DNA of 64,000 nt from Mycobacterium palustre (GCF_002101785.1 NZ_LQPJ01000124.1:87513-151512); one strand, 5' to 3'; positions 40,650 through 49,812 are shown, counted from the stretch's first letter. A program made the numbers and translations. Notes: generated from the letters alone by a model not told the origin.

Positions 40650-42266
40650 GTGGCGGAAGCGGCCGGCGTTGTGGCGGCGTCTGCGCTACATGCCGTTTCG
40701 CCTCCAGATGCGTCGTGGAGTTCGGTCAACCTGGCTGAGGCCGTCCCGGGTGTGATGACGCCGCTGTGCGCCAGCGTGTGGGTTCCGGCCAGCGAACTCG
40801 GACTGCGTGCCCCGTTCGTGGCCATGGGTGTGCTACCGGCCAATCAGGCGGCTATCCCGGAGCGTGACGAGCACCGGATCACTGGTGCCTTCTATGGCCG
40901 GATGGCCGTGCGGGTGGATTTCCTCTGCGCGATGGGTGATCTGATCCCTGGGCAGTCAGGCGAAGCGCTCTCCCGGGACTTCTTCGGCTTTGTTCCCGAT
41001 GACTTCGTCAGCAGGCCGTCTATCCGGCGACTCCCGTGGATCGCCGTACGCTACCCCCGGACGCTGCTGTACATCGCGCGGCGAATCGAGCGGCTACGCA
41101 CCGAAACTGACGCTTGGTGGCGCAGCGCGATCGGCATGATCGATTCGCTGTCCGGCGAGCAGGTCCGATCGTTGATGGCAGAGGCGTTTTTCCGCTTCCA
41201 GCAAACACTCGCCGTGCAGGCCGTGGTCAGCGCCTGCGCTATTCAGCCGTTGCACGAGCAACTGACCAACCTGGCCGCCATGGCCGGCGTGGATGCCACT
41301 GAACTGTTGCGCGGCCACGGCTCCCACGAGGAGGCTCGAGTTTTGGCCGACCTGTGGCGCGTCTCGCGCGGCAGCCTCGAACTCTCGGACTTTCTGCACT
41401 GGCACGGCTACCACTGTCCCGGGGAGGGCGAGCTGTCCAGCGTGACATGGCGGGAGAACCCTGAACCCGTGCGCAAGCTGATCGCGCAATACCGGGCGAT
41501 GGACGATACGGCGGCGCCCGACTGCGATCCCGCTGCCCAGCGCCGCGCGGGCAAGCCAGCCGAGAGCCGCTTCTACGCGTCGTTCGGGGGTGCGCAACGA
41601 CTCAAGTCTCGGCTGGTCCTGCGACTCGCCCGCCGATTTCTGCCGCTGCGCGGTGTCGGGAAAGTCGCATACCTGCAAAGCCTCGACGTGGTGCGTGCCT
41701 GTGCCCGTCATCTCGGTGACCAGTTGGTCGCTGAAGGTGTCCTCGGCGATCGCGACGATGCATTTTATCTCACCGCAGAAGAACTGGCCGCCAACCTGCC
41801 GCCCGACGCCAAAACCACTGTGGCTCAGCGCCGAAAGCTTCGAGACGAGTACCGTCAGGTCGAGGTCCCATCGTCGTGGAGGGGTCAGCCGCAACCGGTC
41901 GTGCGGACCAGCGGACAGGCCGAGGATGGGACCACCCTGGCTGGTGTCGGCGCATCCGGAGGCGTCGTCGAAGGTCGCGCCGTGGTGGTCGACGAACCCG
42001 CGGATGCCGAGATCAACGACGGTGACATCTTGATCGCGCGCACCACCGATCCGTCCTGGGTGTCGCTGATGTTTCTCGCCAGTGGGCTCGTCGTCGATAT
42101 CGGCGGCATGATGAGCCACGCCGCTGTGGTCGCGCGTGAACTCGGCGTCCCATGCGTCATGAACACCGCCCGCGGCACGTCCACTCTGCAGACCGGCGAC
42201 CTGATCCGCATTGACGGTGCCGCCGGAACCGTTGAAATCCTGCAACGAATAGGAGTTACCACCTGA
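40650..42266 (+). CDS. ATP-grasp-less rifampin-phosphotransferase/PEP-synthase-like protein, copy 1
   Basis: 538 residues from GTG 40650 with GGGGAGG upstream (the frame opens at 40593 inside the AT-rich element). Residues 1-410 match the substrate-binding part of rifampin phosphotransferases, starting at WSSVNLAEAVPGVMTPL and including DFLHWHGYHCPGEGELSSV. The last 100 residues are the swivelling domain with His490 in GGMMSHAAVV. The usual 320-residue N-terminal ATP-grasp domain is absent, and the length equals a full enzyme minus that domain. It therefore needs phosphate from elsewhere, perhaps the short dikinase. Its TGA overlaps the next ATG by one base. Paralogues are at 48003 and 55403. 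Confidence 0.82.
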   Translation: MAEAAGVVAASALHAVSPPDASWSSVNLAEAVPGVMTPLCASVWVPASELGLRAPFVAMGVLPANQAAIPERDEHRITGAFYGRMAVRVDFLCAMGDLIPGQSGEALSRDFFGFVPDDFVSRPSIRRLPWIAVRYPRTLLYIARRIERLRTETDAWWRSAIGMIDSLSGEQVRSLMAEAFFRFQQTLAVQAVVSACAIQPLHEQLTNLAAMAGVDATELLRGHGSHEEARVLADLWRVSRGSLELSDFLHWHGYHCPGEGELSSVTWRENPEPVRKLIAQYRAMDDTAAPDCDPAAQRRAGKPAESRFYASFGGAQRLKSRLVLRLARRFLPLRGVGKVAYLQSLDVVRACARHLGDQLVAEGVLGDRDDAFYLTAEELAANLPPDAKTTVAQRRKLRDEYRQVEVPSSWRGQPQPVVRTSGQAEDGTTLAGVGASGGVVEGRAVVVDEPADAEINDGDILIARTTDPSWVSLMFLASGLVVDIGGMMSHAAVVARELGVPCVMNTARGTSTLQTGDLIRIDGAAGTVEILQRIGVTT

Positions 42267-43156
42267 TGACCGCTGCCGAAATCACCCATGCATGGGGGCC
42301 ATTGGCCGAACCCATCCACGCCGATGCAGCCGGACCCACCGACCCCGTCTGGAAAGACAACGCCTATCTGTCCTTCTGGGACACCCATAACCAGGTGTTC
42401 GGCACATTCCATGTCTCCACATCGCCCAACGGAACGGGCGCCCGGCGGGCCCGGTGCAGCGTGTCCGTACAAGGTCAGGTTCTGGAGATCATCGAAGATC
42501 TGCCCCCGGGCAGCTTCGAGAGCGCGTCGATCAAATTCGGGCTCGACGGCCGGATCGCAGTGCGCCATGGGCGGTTACAGGCCGACCTGGTCAATGTTCC
42601 GCTGTTCGTCGCGGCCGACTATGCGGTGAGTGGGGTTGTCCCCGAGTTGGTGCCCGGCAAACCGCTGCAGCACTTCCAGCAGGCCTGCGAGATCAACGGC
42701 ACCCTGGTGCTCGACGGCGTCGAGTCACCGGTGCGAGCGCAGGGAATGCGCGACCGCACATGGGGTTTCCGTGACGAGTCCGCGCAGTGGATCGAGTATG
42801 CGGGTCTGGTGGCCGTAATCGGCGACACGTTCATCACCGTCATGAAATTTCTGGGAGCAGACGGCTCACTACGGTCGGATGGTTTTCTTATCGACGCGAA
42901 CCGATCGGTTACGATCGTCGACGTCACATTCGGGCGCGATGCTGCCGGGCAATTCCGGTTGGCCCGTTTGCGAGACGCGGAGGGCGGCAGCCGGCTGGTG
43001 ACGGTCACCTCGAGGCTGGCCGGATTCTTTGTGCCGATGGGCGCAGACTCCGAGGGCCCGTCTTTTGGAACCTATGACGACTTCATGTCGCTCGACAGCG
43101 AAAATAGTTCCGGTGCAGGCTTTTTCGAGCAGGGCATCCTACACCGAGTGTTCTGA
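42266..43156 (+). CDS. CrtC/AttH-like (DUF7064-type) protein, copy 1
   Basis: 296 residues. The beta-rich sequence includes DNAYLSFWDTHNQVFGTFHVS in the N-terminal half and the motif RDRTWGFRD about residue 165, related to the RDHxWG motif of hydroxyneurosporene synthase (CrtC) and AttH-type lipocalin-like proteins. CrtC hydrates carotenoid double bonds, but most relatives are uncharacterised; I believe these are named DUF7064. No signal peptide. It overlaps the phosphotransferase-like gene by one base, and such pairing occurs three times in the window, so the two proteins very probably work together. Confidence 0.7.
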   Translation: MTAAEITHAWGPLAEPIHADAAGPTDPVWKDNAYLSFWDTHNQVFGTFHVSTSPNGTGARRARCSVSVQGQVLEIIEDLPPGSFESASIKFGLDGRIAVRHGRLQADLVNVPLFVAADYAVSGVVPELVPGKPLQHFQQACEINGTLVLDGVESPVRAQGMRDRTWGFRDESAQWIEYAGLVAVIGDTFITVMKFLGADGSLRSDGFLIDANRSVTIVDVTFGRDAAGQFRLARLRDAEGGSRLVTVTSRLAGFFVPMGADSEGPSFGTYDDFMSLDSENSSGAGFFEQGILHRVF

Positions 43157-43224
43157 TCGAGTGTCCCACGAGTAGCCATCGAGCAGCGCAGCGACCACGA
43201 CCGGCAACGTCGCCCGAGGACGGG

Positions 43225-44346
43225 TCAGCGGTGCCCGGTGATCCACCCGACCGCGCCGGTCGGTGCGGGCAGATCGAGCAGGGAGGCCAAGACCTGCGAG
43301 GCCGGATTGTTGAACGGCATTGGCGCATCCGGGGGCAGCAGGCCCAGCTCGATCATCTGCTTGCCGACGCGCAGCAGCAGGATCGCGCCCCGCAGCGCAG
43401 CCCACGCTTCGAACCAGTCGAGGTCGTGCATTGTGCGGCCGGTGAGCTGCTCGAAACGTGTGATCGCGGCACTACGGTCCGGGAAGCCCTCCAGGCGCGG
43501 CAGCCCGATCCCGGCTGAATAGACGCGGTCGAAGAACAAGAAGTAGCCCAGGTCGACTTCGGGGCGGCCGAGGGTGGCCATTTCCCAGTCGAAGACACCG
43601 GTGACCTTCTGGTCGGGGCCGAACATGAGGTTTCCGAATCGGGCGTCGCCCCAGGAGACGACCAGCGGGGTGTCCTGTGTCGGTCGGGAGGCCGCCAACA
43701 GCTCGAAGGCCTTATCGATGGTCGGGCTGAGGGTGTCGCCGGCGGCCCAGCTGTAGAAGCGTTGCCAGTACTGCAGTTCTTGCTCGATGACCGTGTCGCC
43801 CAGGTCGGCGTGCAGTAGCTCGGTCAGGCCCAGTGCCACCGGATCCGCCCGCTGGATGTCCGCGATAACCTTCAGAGCCTCGTCGAACATGGTCGCCCGC
43901 TGTTCGCCGGTCAGGTCGACCACCCAGCCCGCCGTCACAAACGGCGGATCATCGCCAGGCACTTCGCCATACGCCCGCTCCAGCAATGCGAATGGTGAAC
44001 CGAGAACGTCGCCGGTGGTCTCGTGGGCCAGGACCCGGGGAATCGGGGCATCGGTGTGCGCCGACAGCAGCGACATCACCCTGAGCTCACGGCCCAGATC
44101 ATAGGTCTCGAACAAGCCGCCGTCCTCAGGCGGAATCCGAACGACTAAACCCTCTTCCACCAGCTCACCGTGCTGTTGCCAGCGGGCCTCGAATAGGACC
44201 GTCTCACTGGACATTCCACTCGCCGAGGGAATCATCACGTTCGACACCTTGACCGGGCCGGAGGCGTCCAACACGTTCGGCAGCCAGGCGGCAAGGTGTT
44301 CCCCGACGGCATCCGCGTCCAGTTTGTTCTTCAGCGCCACGATCAT
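43225..44346 (-). CDS. APH-family phosphotransferase (acyl-CoA-dehydrogenase-associated kinase type)
   Basis: 373 residues. The kinase catalytic loop reads SWGDARFGN, with Asp234 and Asn239 in place but Trp where the HGD histidine normally stands; the metal-binding Asp253 is in GVFDWEMATLGRPEVDLGY. The subgroup resembles the kinase domain of ACAD10/11 and LvaA, which phosphorylate hydroxyacyl-CoAs before phosphate elimination by an acyl-CoA dehydrogenase. Such dehydrogenases are encoded nearby. The minus-strand start follows GAGGATG. A TetR gene is upstream in the same direction, 88 bp away. Confidence 0.88.
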   Translation of the reverse strand: MIVALKNKLDADAVGEHLAAWLPNVLDASGPVKVSNVMIPSASGMSSETVLFEARWQQHGELVEEGLVVRIPPEDGGLFETYDLGRELRVMSLLSAHTDAPIPRVLAHETTGDVLGSPFALLERAYGEVPGDDPPFVTAGWVVDLTGEQRATMFDEALKVIADIQRADPVALGLTELLHADLGDTVIEQELQYWQRFYSWAAGDTLSPTIDKAFELLAASRPTQDTPLVVSWGDARFGNLMFGPDQKVTGVFDWEMATLGRPEVDLGYFLFFDRVYSAGIGLPRLEGFPDRSAAITRFEQLTGRTMHDLDWFEAWAALRGAILLLRVGKQMIELGLLPPDAPMPFNNPASQVLASLLDLPAPTGAVGWITGHR

Positions 44347-44372
44347 CCTCGATCTGATGTTGATCCAAAAAA

Positions 44373-44394
44373 AATTTAACTGGAATTAGAATAT
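44373..44394. promoter_or_regulatory. AT-rich operator-like element before the kinase gene
   Basis: Minus-strand reading ATATTCTAATTCCAGTTAAA. It resembles the perfect repeat at 45131-45145 in its CTAATT-CA-TTA core and also contains a -10-like TATATT-type stretch. Confidence 0.4.
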
Positions 44395-44434
44395 ACCTCG
44401 ATAGTCAACCAAAGGGCTGAGTCGCGGGCGGCAT

Positions 44435-45082
44435 TCAGGCCGCGTACAGGGTGCCTCGCCACATGGCCACCAGAACGTCGACCGCGCTCTCCTCGTCGCG
44501 AAGGCTCGACTCGACACCGAGCCCAGCGATGTGCAGCACTCTTTCGGTGCCCCAGAACAGGGTTGCCGCAAGCATTCTGCTCGGTATCGGCGAGGTGATC
44601 ATCCCGGCGGCGCGTTCGCGTTCGATCTCGGCCGCCCCGGCGGCGATGAATCGTTCGGCTATCGCCAGCCACAGATCGCGCAGTTCGGGCTCGGCATGCC
44701 AGTGATGGTTGGTCGCCTGGAACACCGGTCGGTGTCGATGCCAGGCGTGTGTCACGGCCCGAATGCTGCGTTCCAGGGCATCCGTTGGCGAGTCCTCGGG
44801 GGATCGAGCAAGAAACGGCTGCACTGTCTGGAAGATGTCTTCCATCGCGCGCTCGAGCAGGCCGCTGACGACGGAGAACTTGGAGGCGAAGTAAAAGTAG
44901 AAGGTCGCCCTCGATACTTTTGCTTCAGTGAGGATCTGCGCGACGCTGATGTCCGTCAACGATTGGCGTGCGAGTAGGCGCGTGGTGGCGGCCAGGATGT
45001 TCTCGGCTGCTGAGGCGCTGTCGGTGTCTGCGACTCTCCGTCGACCGAGCGTTCGCCTCGTCGTTTCGGTCATCGCCGCCAC
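44435..45082 (-). CDS. TetR family regulator, EthR-like
   Basis: 215 residues; ATG 45082 or the ATG three codons later. The HTH segment LTDISVAQILTEAKVSRATFYFYFASK is strikingly close to the EthR segment with SRPTFYFYFPSK, and the C-terminal domain with WHRHRPVFQATNHHW and VLVAMWRGTLYA fits the EthR group, whose pocket is a long hydrophobic channel. The divergent promoter holds two perfect inverted repeats, one of which recurs at 51716. It is the best candidate regulator of the 43-53 kb genes. Confidence 0.9.
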   Translation of the reverse strand: MAAMTETTRRTLGRRRVADTDSASAAENILAATTRLLARQSLTDISVAQILTEAKVSRATFYFYFASKFSVVSGLLERAMEDIFQTVQPFLARSPEDSPTDALERSIRAVTHAWHRHRPVFQATNHHWHAEPELRDLWLAIAERFIAAGAAEIERERAAGMITSPIPSRMLAATLFWGTERVLHIAGLGVESSLRDEESAVDVLVAMWRGTLYAA

Positions 45083-45130
45083 CTTACTCCCGATTTGCCC
45101 ACCTCAGCGGTGTCGGACAGCGATTTTAAG

Positions 45131-45145
45131 CTAATTTCAAATTAG
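45131..45145. promoter_or_regulatory. Perfect inverted repeat in TetR/membrane-protein promoter
   Basis: CTAATTT-C-AAATTAG, seven-base arms, 49 bp upstream of the EthR-like TetR start. Probable operator. Confidence 0.6.
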
Positions 45146-45147
45146 GT

Positions 45148-45160
45148 ATACACGCTGTAT
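45148..45160. promoter_or_regulatory. Inverted repeat ATACA-CGC-TGTAT, shared with 51717-51729
   Basis: ATACACGCTGTAT immediately follows the previous repeat. The same palindrome with one central change occurs before the second kinase operon. It may also carry the -10 element of the rightward gene. Confidence 0.6.
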
Positions 45161-45284
45161 GGACATTGTGTTAGTGTGAGCCGGTCCACACCTGCGGGGA
45201 GCTGTCAGCGCCGTCACTGGCGCCCAGGGGTGTCTCTCGCTGTTGCACAGAATGCCGATGGATAGGCGGAAAGGTCAGATTCGG

Positions 45285-46325
45285 ATGAGTTCGATGATCA
45301 GCGTCAGCTCGTGGCCGCTGGTAGGTCACGAGGGATGGCCACCCAATATCGTGCCGAGCCCGGGTGACTTCGAATGCAGCGCACCGGCGCAACTCGCCTT
45401 CTTCTTCATCGCCGGGGCCGCGGTGGTCATCTTCGCGCTCCCATGGGCCATCCGCGCGGCGATGCGAAATCGGAATTACACCCCACTGCTGGTGATCGGT
45501 AGCGGCCTGTTGTGCAGCCTGTGTGAGCCCATGCTCGACATGCTGGGCCATCTGCACTGGGCGAAGAACTTGGTGCCGGCGTTCACGAACTTCGGTATCA
45601 CGGTGCCGGCCCTGATTCCGCTCTGCTACGTCGCGTTCCTCGGCCTCGAGTCCTACTTTTGCTACTTCGTGATCCGCAATGGCGCACACGCCCGGCACTT
45701 TGTCATGATGCTCGGATTGGGCATCTTCACCGATGCGTTGATGGAGACGATCGGCATCAACCTGGGCGTCTACACCTACTACGGCGTGCAGCCGTACAAG
45801 TTTCTGAACTTCCCTTATTGGTGGGGATTCATCAACGGTGCGTCGTTTGTCACCGTTGGCGCGATCTTGGCGTATGCGGTACCCCGATTGAAGGGCGCTC
45901 AGAAATTCTGGCTGCTGCTGGCGGCGCCGAGCGGCATGATGTTCAACTACTTCGGTGTCGGGTGGGTGCACATTCTGGCCAGCAACTCGACACTGCCTGT
46001 CGCAGTCCGCTGGGTGGCGACGACCATCATGATGGCGATGATGGTCGGCTGGATGTTCGTGCTTCATCATCTCGTCGGTCGGCCGAACGACCTGCCGGCG
46101 CCACACTGGACGCTGTGGCGGATCTTCGCCTACGGCAAGGTCACGCCCAGCCGTGCGATGCGCCAAGCCATGTGGCAGAAGATGTGCGAAGAAGGCGGTG
46201 TGCGAGCCGGCGACGGGATTGCCACCGACCCGGAAGATCCAACTCAGGCGCTGCTCGTCGGACCGACCTTGGTGTTCGCGAACGGCGCAAGCCGGGATCC
46301 CCGGCGCGACAGAACCGCCGTCTGA
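45285..46325 (+). CDS. Multi-pass membrane protein, possibly AveC (spirocyclase)-like
   Basis: 346 residues from ATG 45285; TTG 45243 and ATG 45258 are alternatives. Six to seven hydrophobic segments are visible, e.g. LAFFFIAGAAVVIFALPWAI, LLVIGSGLLCSL, FVMMLGLGIFTDALMETIG, ASFVTVGAILAYAV and WVATTIMMAMMVGWMFVL. Short conserved-looking motifs EPMLDMLGHLHW and GINLGVYTYYG suggest the actinobacterial family named after the avermectin spirocyclase AveC, but this is from memory and weak. Function is otherwise unknown. It is divergent from the EthR-like regulator with palindromes between. Confidence 0.7.
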   Translation: MSSMISVSSWPLVGHEGWPPNIVPSPGDFECSAPAQLAFFFIAGAAVVIFALPWAIRAAMRNRNYTPLLVIGSGLLCSLCEPMLDMLGHLHWAKNLVPAFTNFGITVPALIPLCYVAFLGLESYFCYFVIRNGAHARHFVMMLGLGIFTDALMETIGINLGVYTYYGVQPYKFLNFPYWWGFINGASFVTVGAILAYAVPRLKGAQKFWLLLAAPSGMMFNYFGVGWVHILASNSTLPVAVRWVATTIMMAMMVGWMFVLHHLVGRPNDLPAPHWTLWRIFAYGKVTPSRAMRQAMWQKMCEEGGVRAGDGIATDPEDPTQALLVGPTLVFANGASRDPRRDRTAV

Positions 46326-46330
46326 TCATC

Positions 46331-46369
46331 GTCGTGGGTCGCCCAGGTCAATCCTGGGCGACCCACGAC
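46331..46369. terminator. Strong hairpin after the membrane protein gene
   Basis: GTCGTGGGTCGCCCAGG and its exact complement are separated by the loop TCAAT. The 17-bp GC-rich stem begins five bases after the stop codon. No U-tract follows, as is common for mycobacterial terminator-like hairpins. Confidence 0.7.
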
Positions 46370-46457
46370 TGATCCGTGGGCACGCCTGACGCAACCCGGC
46401 TTCCTCAGCCGGTGATCGAAGGGAATGCTGCGATGACGCAGGGTGTGCAGCGAAACG

Positions 46458-46589
46458 ATGGCCGCCTGCGGTGCGGTGTTCGTGCTCCTACTGTTTCCGG
46501 CGATCATTATGGTCGGTCTGCTGCCGCCGATTCTCCGATGCAGACCGCTGTCGAGGTGGCGCACTTCTGGTCCACAAACACCGGCCTGA
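46458..46589 (+). CDS. Possible 43-residue single-pass membrane peptide
   Basis: The frame starts MAACGAVF and contains one hydrophobic stretch (VFVLLLFPAIIMVGLLPPIL) followed by a basic tail (RCRPLSRWR). No strong ribosome site is seen, and GTG 46443 is an alternative start. It lies after the hairpin, so it would need its own promoter or readthrough. Tentative. Confidence 0.3.
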   Translation: MAACGAVFVLLLFPAIIMVGLLPPILRCRPLSRWRTSGPQTPA

Positions 46590-46814
46590 AGCGGTTCGGT
46601 CGCATGTGATCACACGAATCTCAGCAGTTTTCGGTGCCGTCAACACCTTGCTTTCAGGGGCGAGTTCACGACTCGTGGTGGTCGGCGTCCAGAAGGTACT
46701 CGGTGGACGTGTCGGCGCGTGGCAGTCGATTAAGGTGGCGCCTTGTTGCGGTGCGGGTTCCGTCGCTTTCGGCGCCGATCTCATGGCGTGCGCTCTGCGC
46801 CAACGGATTTTGGC

Positions 46815-46831
46815 GGACCCTTAAAGGGTCC
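46815..46831. promoter_or_regulatory. Inverted repeat GGACCCTT-A-AAGGGTCC
   Basis: Eight-base perfect arms with one central base, about 110 bp before the gene at 46942. It could be an operator for an unknown dimeric regulator. Confidence 0.4.
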
Positions 46832-46915
46832 TCCTGGTTGTCCTATCGGTTTCGGTAGCTTTTCGACGTTGTCGTCAAGGCCAAGACCGCCGAAGCCGGC
46901 AAGGTGTTGCGTATA

Positions 46916-46934
46916 TTTAATCCAGATTATAATC
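46916..46934. promoter_or_regulatory. AT-rich repeat containing a consensus -10 box
   Basis: TTTAATCCAGATTATAATC has three alternating half-sites (TAATC-CA-GATTA, then TAATC), and TATAAT (46928-46933) sits eight bases before the GTG start. The transcript is therefore probably leaderless, and a regulator bound here would cover the -10 box. Confidence 0.6.
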
Positions 46935-46941
46935 TGCGTCT

Positions 46942-48006
46942 GTGTCTCATCCCGTAACCGCTGAAAGCCGGTTACTCACTGGCAGTAACCCCTTCAATGT
47001 CGAACCCGAAATGGACCTGTTGCATACAGCGCCGGCTGATGCACCGGGCTGGAGCGAGACCATGTTCTTCCACGCATGGTCTCCCCGGGAGAAGGTCGGT
47101 GTATTCGTGCACACCGGCAGGTGGCCGAACGACCTCGATCTGTGGTGGGCTCAGGTAATCGCGTTGCTGCCCAATGGTGAGTTGCTGGTCGATCGGTCGT
47201 GGGGGCGAGCAACAGACGATCGGGGTCCGGCGACGGGAAACCTCAAAGTCACGTGCACTACTCCGTTGCGCAGCTGGCGCTTGGCCTTTGACGGGGCTGG
47301 GGCGATCTGTGACCTCAGCGCAATGGCGGCAGGCCCGGTGGGCGCCGGACCGGCGCGTCGGTTGTCTTTCGACCTGGAACTAGAAGCCGCCGCCCCGGTG
47401 TGGGACCTGCACGGCGCGCTGGGTATCGACCGCCTGAGCTGGGCCTCCTTCCACCACAACCAGGGGTTCCGAACGAAGGGCTCGCTGACCGCGGGCTCGC
47501 AGCGTTGGGACATCGACGGCGTCGCCATTCGGGACCATTCCAGCGGGCCACGGGACGTCGGGCAGTTGGGTGGGCTGCACTTCCTGTTGTTGGTGTTTCC
47601 CGAGAGTGGTCGCGTGGTCAACGGCCTGGTGAACTGGCGTCAGGACGGCAGGGTCGACCATCGCACCTTCTGCACTCAGCAGGCCGGTGTCTGTGAGGTG
47701 GGGACCGATGTCCGAGTCACCGGTTTGCATTCGGTCGCGACTCACGAACCACGTTCGATGGACATCACCCTGCAGCGGGCGGACCATTCCTCCGAGGTTT
47801 TGAAAGCCACATGGCTGCACGGCTATTCGTTGACGTATCTACAGCCCAACGAGAACATCAATGGAGTCGACGTCGTTACCCAGCCCGACCCTCTCATCGT
47901 CACGCAGAGCACGGTTCGTGTAGTGGCGCCTGACGGCGAAGTCGGTTACGGCGTCATCGAGCGTGACTACCGACCGTCTGCTCTTCCGTCAACTGAGGAG
48001 CGGTGA
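46942..48006 (+). CDS. CrtC/AttH-like (DUF7064-type) protein, copy 2
   Basis: 354 residues with a GTG start, probably leaderless. The N-terminal half has GWSETMFFHAWSPREKVGVFVH, where a carotenoid-hydratase/AttH-like fold begins, and the centre carries AIRDHSSGPRDVG, a variant of the RDHxWG motif with Ser for Trp. It is longer than copy 1 because of an extra N-terminal strand region. Its stop overlaps the phosphotransferase-like gene by four bases (GTGA), with the order reversed relative to copy 1. Confidence 0.7.
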   Translation: MSHPVTAESRLLTGSNPFNVEPEMDLLHTAPADAPGWSETMFFHAWSPREKVGVFVHTGRWPNDLDLWWAQVIALLPNGELLVDRSWGRATDDRGPATGNLKVTCTTPLRSWRLAFDGAGAICDLSAMAAGPVGAGPARRLSFDLELEAAAPVWDLHGALGIDRLSWASFHHNQGFRTKGSLTAGSQRWDIDGVAIRDHSSGPRDVGQLGGLHFLLLVFPESGRVVNGLVNWRQDGRVDHRTFCTQQAGVCEVGTDVRVTGLHSVATHEPRSMDITLQRADHSSEVLKATWLHGYSLTYLQPNENINGVDVVTQPDPLIVTQSTVRVVAPDGEVGYGVIERDYRPSALPSTEER

Positions 48007-49688
48007 GGGTGTCGCTGAATCGGTCGGAATCCGCCCTAGACCTGTCCGAGGAAGAACTGGCCGCAAGTCCGGTTCATCATCCGGGCGCCAAGCGGCGATG
48101 GACCACCGCCAACGTCGATGAAGGGCTGCCCGGAACCATCACCCCGCTGACTTGGTCCATGTACTTCCCGCCCACCGAGTCCACCATGCGCGGTTGCTGG
48201 GTGGATCTCGGTGTGCTGCCGGAATCGCAGCGCCCGATCCCAGACGACGTCGACGGTCGCTTCCTCTCCGTGGCCTACGGCCATGCCATCGCCAACGTGG
48301 ATCTCTTAGGCCAGATGGCGGCGCGTGTGCCGGGAGGCTCTGCGGCAACCATGGAAGCTCAGTTGTTCGGATCGGTCGAGCGCGATGGCGAACCGGAGCC
48401 CAGTGGATTACGCAAGATGCGCCGCTATCCGTTCGTCGCGGCGAAGTTTCCCCGCGCATTGCGTCGCGCGATGCGCGAGCTTGAACCGTGCGCGCAGAAT
48501 ACAGCCCGCTGGTGGCGGGCCACTGTCTTCGAACCCGAGGCGCTGGTGGGCAATTCGGCTGTGCTGGCACTGGCCGAGGCGCGCCGGCGGTTCGAGGAAA
48601 TCCTGGTCACGCACATGGTGCTCTCCATGGCGTGTCAGGGCCTGATGGGCCGCGTCGAGGCATTGGCCGTCAAGGCCGGGCTGGACGGCGTGCAGCATGA
48701 ACTCATCAAGAGCGATGAGGGGACTGCCGAGTTCGACTTGGTCCGCGATCTGTGGAGCCTGTCGGCCGACACGATCACGCTCCGGGATTTCCTGCATCGG
48801 CACGGCTTCCACGGCCCCCGCGAGGGGCTGGTGGAATCGACGGTATGGCGGGAGAACACCCAACCCGTCGCGGATCTGGCCGCCGCCTACCGCTCCCGTC
48901 GCGGCGGTGAAGACATTGACGCCCTGGTGTTGCGACGGCGGAGCGAGCATGTGGCCGCAGTCCGCCGTCTGGAGCAGGCGCTCGGCCCGATCCGATCGAT
49001 CCCGGCACGCGCGCTCATCCGATTCGCGGCGCACGCGCCGACCTGGCGCGAAACCGGACGAGCCAGCATGTTGCAAGCCGTCGACGTCGCCCGCGCGGCA
49101 TCACGCGTCGTCGGTCGGGATCTTGCCGAGGCGAGTGTGCTCGACGATCCCACGCACGTGATGTTCCTGACGATCGACGAGATCGTGCGTGGTGATCGTG
49201 GCAACTGGCCTGATCTCGTCCGTCAACGTCGATCCGACCATGCCACGTTCGACCGGATCGTTCTTCCGCACGTATGGCGTGGCGTGCCCGAGATTGCCGC
49301 CGCCGCTGCCGCGGCCACCGGGCCGGCATCCGAGCACCAGCCCGACGTCGTGGAAGGTCTAGGGGTGAGCGCCGGTACCGCCGAAGGAATCGTGCGCGTC
49401 GTTCGTGATCTCGATGACGCCGACATCGACGAGGGCTCCATCCTGGTGTGCCGCGCGACCGATCCCAGCTGGGCATCGCTGTTCGCGCTCGCCGAAGCGG
49501 TGGTCACCGATGTCGGCAGCGCGATGAGCCACGCCGCCATCGTCTGCCGGGAATTGGGGCTGCCCTGCGTCGCCGGCACCCGCACCGGCACCACAACGCT
49601 GCGCGACGGGATGCGGGTCCGGGTTGACGGCACGACTGGTCGCGTGGAAATCCTGCACGACGCATCGCGTGTCGACGCAGCCGACTAG
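48003..49688 (+). CDS. ATP-grasp-less rifampin-phosphotransferase/PEP-synthase-like protein, copy 2
   Basis: 561 residues. After a 30-residue leader it starts with RWTTANVDEGLPGTITPLTW, the typical beginning of the rifampin-binding domain, and contains DFLHRHGFHGPREGLVES. The C-terminal swivelling domain has ATDPSWASLFALAEAVVTD and His510 in GSAMSHAAIV. No ATP-grasp motifs are present. The 4-base overlap with the preceding CrtC/AttH-like gene implies coupled translation. Substrate and phosphate source are unknown. It is convergent with the CrtI-like gene across a strong hairpin. Confidence 0.82.
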   Translation: MRVSLNRSESALDLSEEELAASPVHHPGAKRRWTTANVDEGLPGTITPLTWSMYFPPTESTMRGCWVDLGVLPESQRPIPDDVDGRFLSVAYGHAIANVDLLGQMAARVPGGSAATMEAQLFGSVERDGEPEPSGLRKMRRYPFVAAKFPRALRRAMRELEPCAQNTARWWRATVFEPEALVGNSAVLALAEARRRFEEILVTHMVLSMACQGLMGRVEALAVKAGLDGVQHELIKSDEGTAEFDLVRDLWSLSADTITLRDFLHRHGFHGPREGLVESTVWRENTQPVADLAAAYRSRRGGEDIDALVLRRRSEHVAAVRRLEQALGPIRSIPARALIRFAAHAPTWRETGRASMLQAVDVARAASRVVGRDLAEASVLDDPTHVMFLTIDEIVRGDRGNWPDLVRQRRSDHATFDRIVLPHVWRGVPEIAAAAAAATGPASEHQPDVVEGLGVSAGTAEGIVRVVRDLDDADIDEGSILVCRATDPSWASLFALAEAVVTDVGSAMSHAAIVCRELGLPCVAGTRTGTTTLRDGMRVRVDGTTGRVEILHDASRVDAAD

Positions 49689-49775
49689 CTAGAGCGCCGT
49701 CTTTCGCTGAATTCGGCCTTGCGCGGACACAAATCTGCGCGTATCCCAGAATCTGGGGTTCGGCTGCACTTGGAC

Positions 49776-49807
49776 GGCGCCGTCCCGTCAGCGATCGGGA
49801 CGGCGCC
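49776..49807. terminator. Bidirectional terminator-like hairpin
   Basis: GGCGCCGTCCCG, loop of eight, then CGGGACGGCGCC: a perfect 12-bp stem between two convergent genes, ending six bases before the stop codon of the minus-strand gene. Confidence 0.7.
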
Positions 49808-49812
49808 TCACA

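Larger units (their letters stand above)
46326..46941. other. 615-bp region without a clear gene
   Basis: Contains a 17-bp perfect hairpin, a possible 43-codon membrane peptide frame, a GGACCCTT-A-AAGGGTCC repeat and an AT-rich promoter at the right end. The other open frames lack ribosome sites and recognisable domains. Confidence 0.6.

Noticed and set aside
45171..46166. 331-codon minus-strand frame
   Set aside because: Antisense to the membrane protein gene; His/Arg-rich composition, no motifs.
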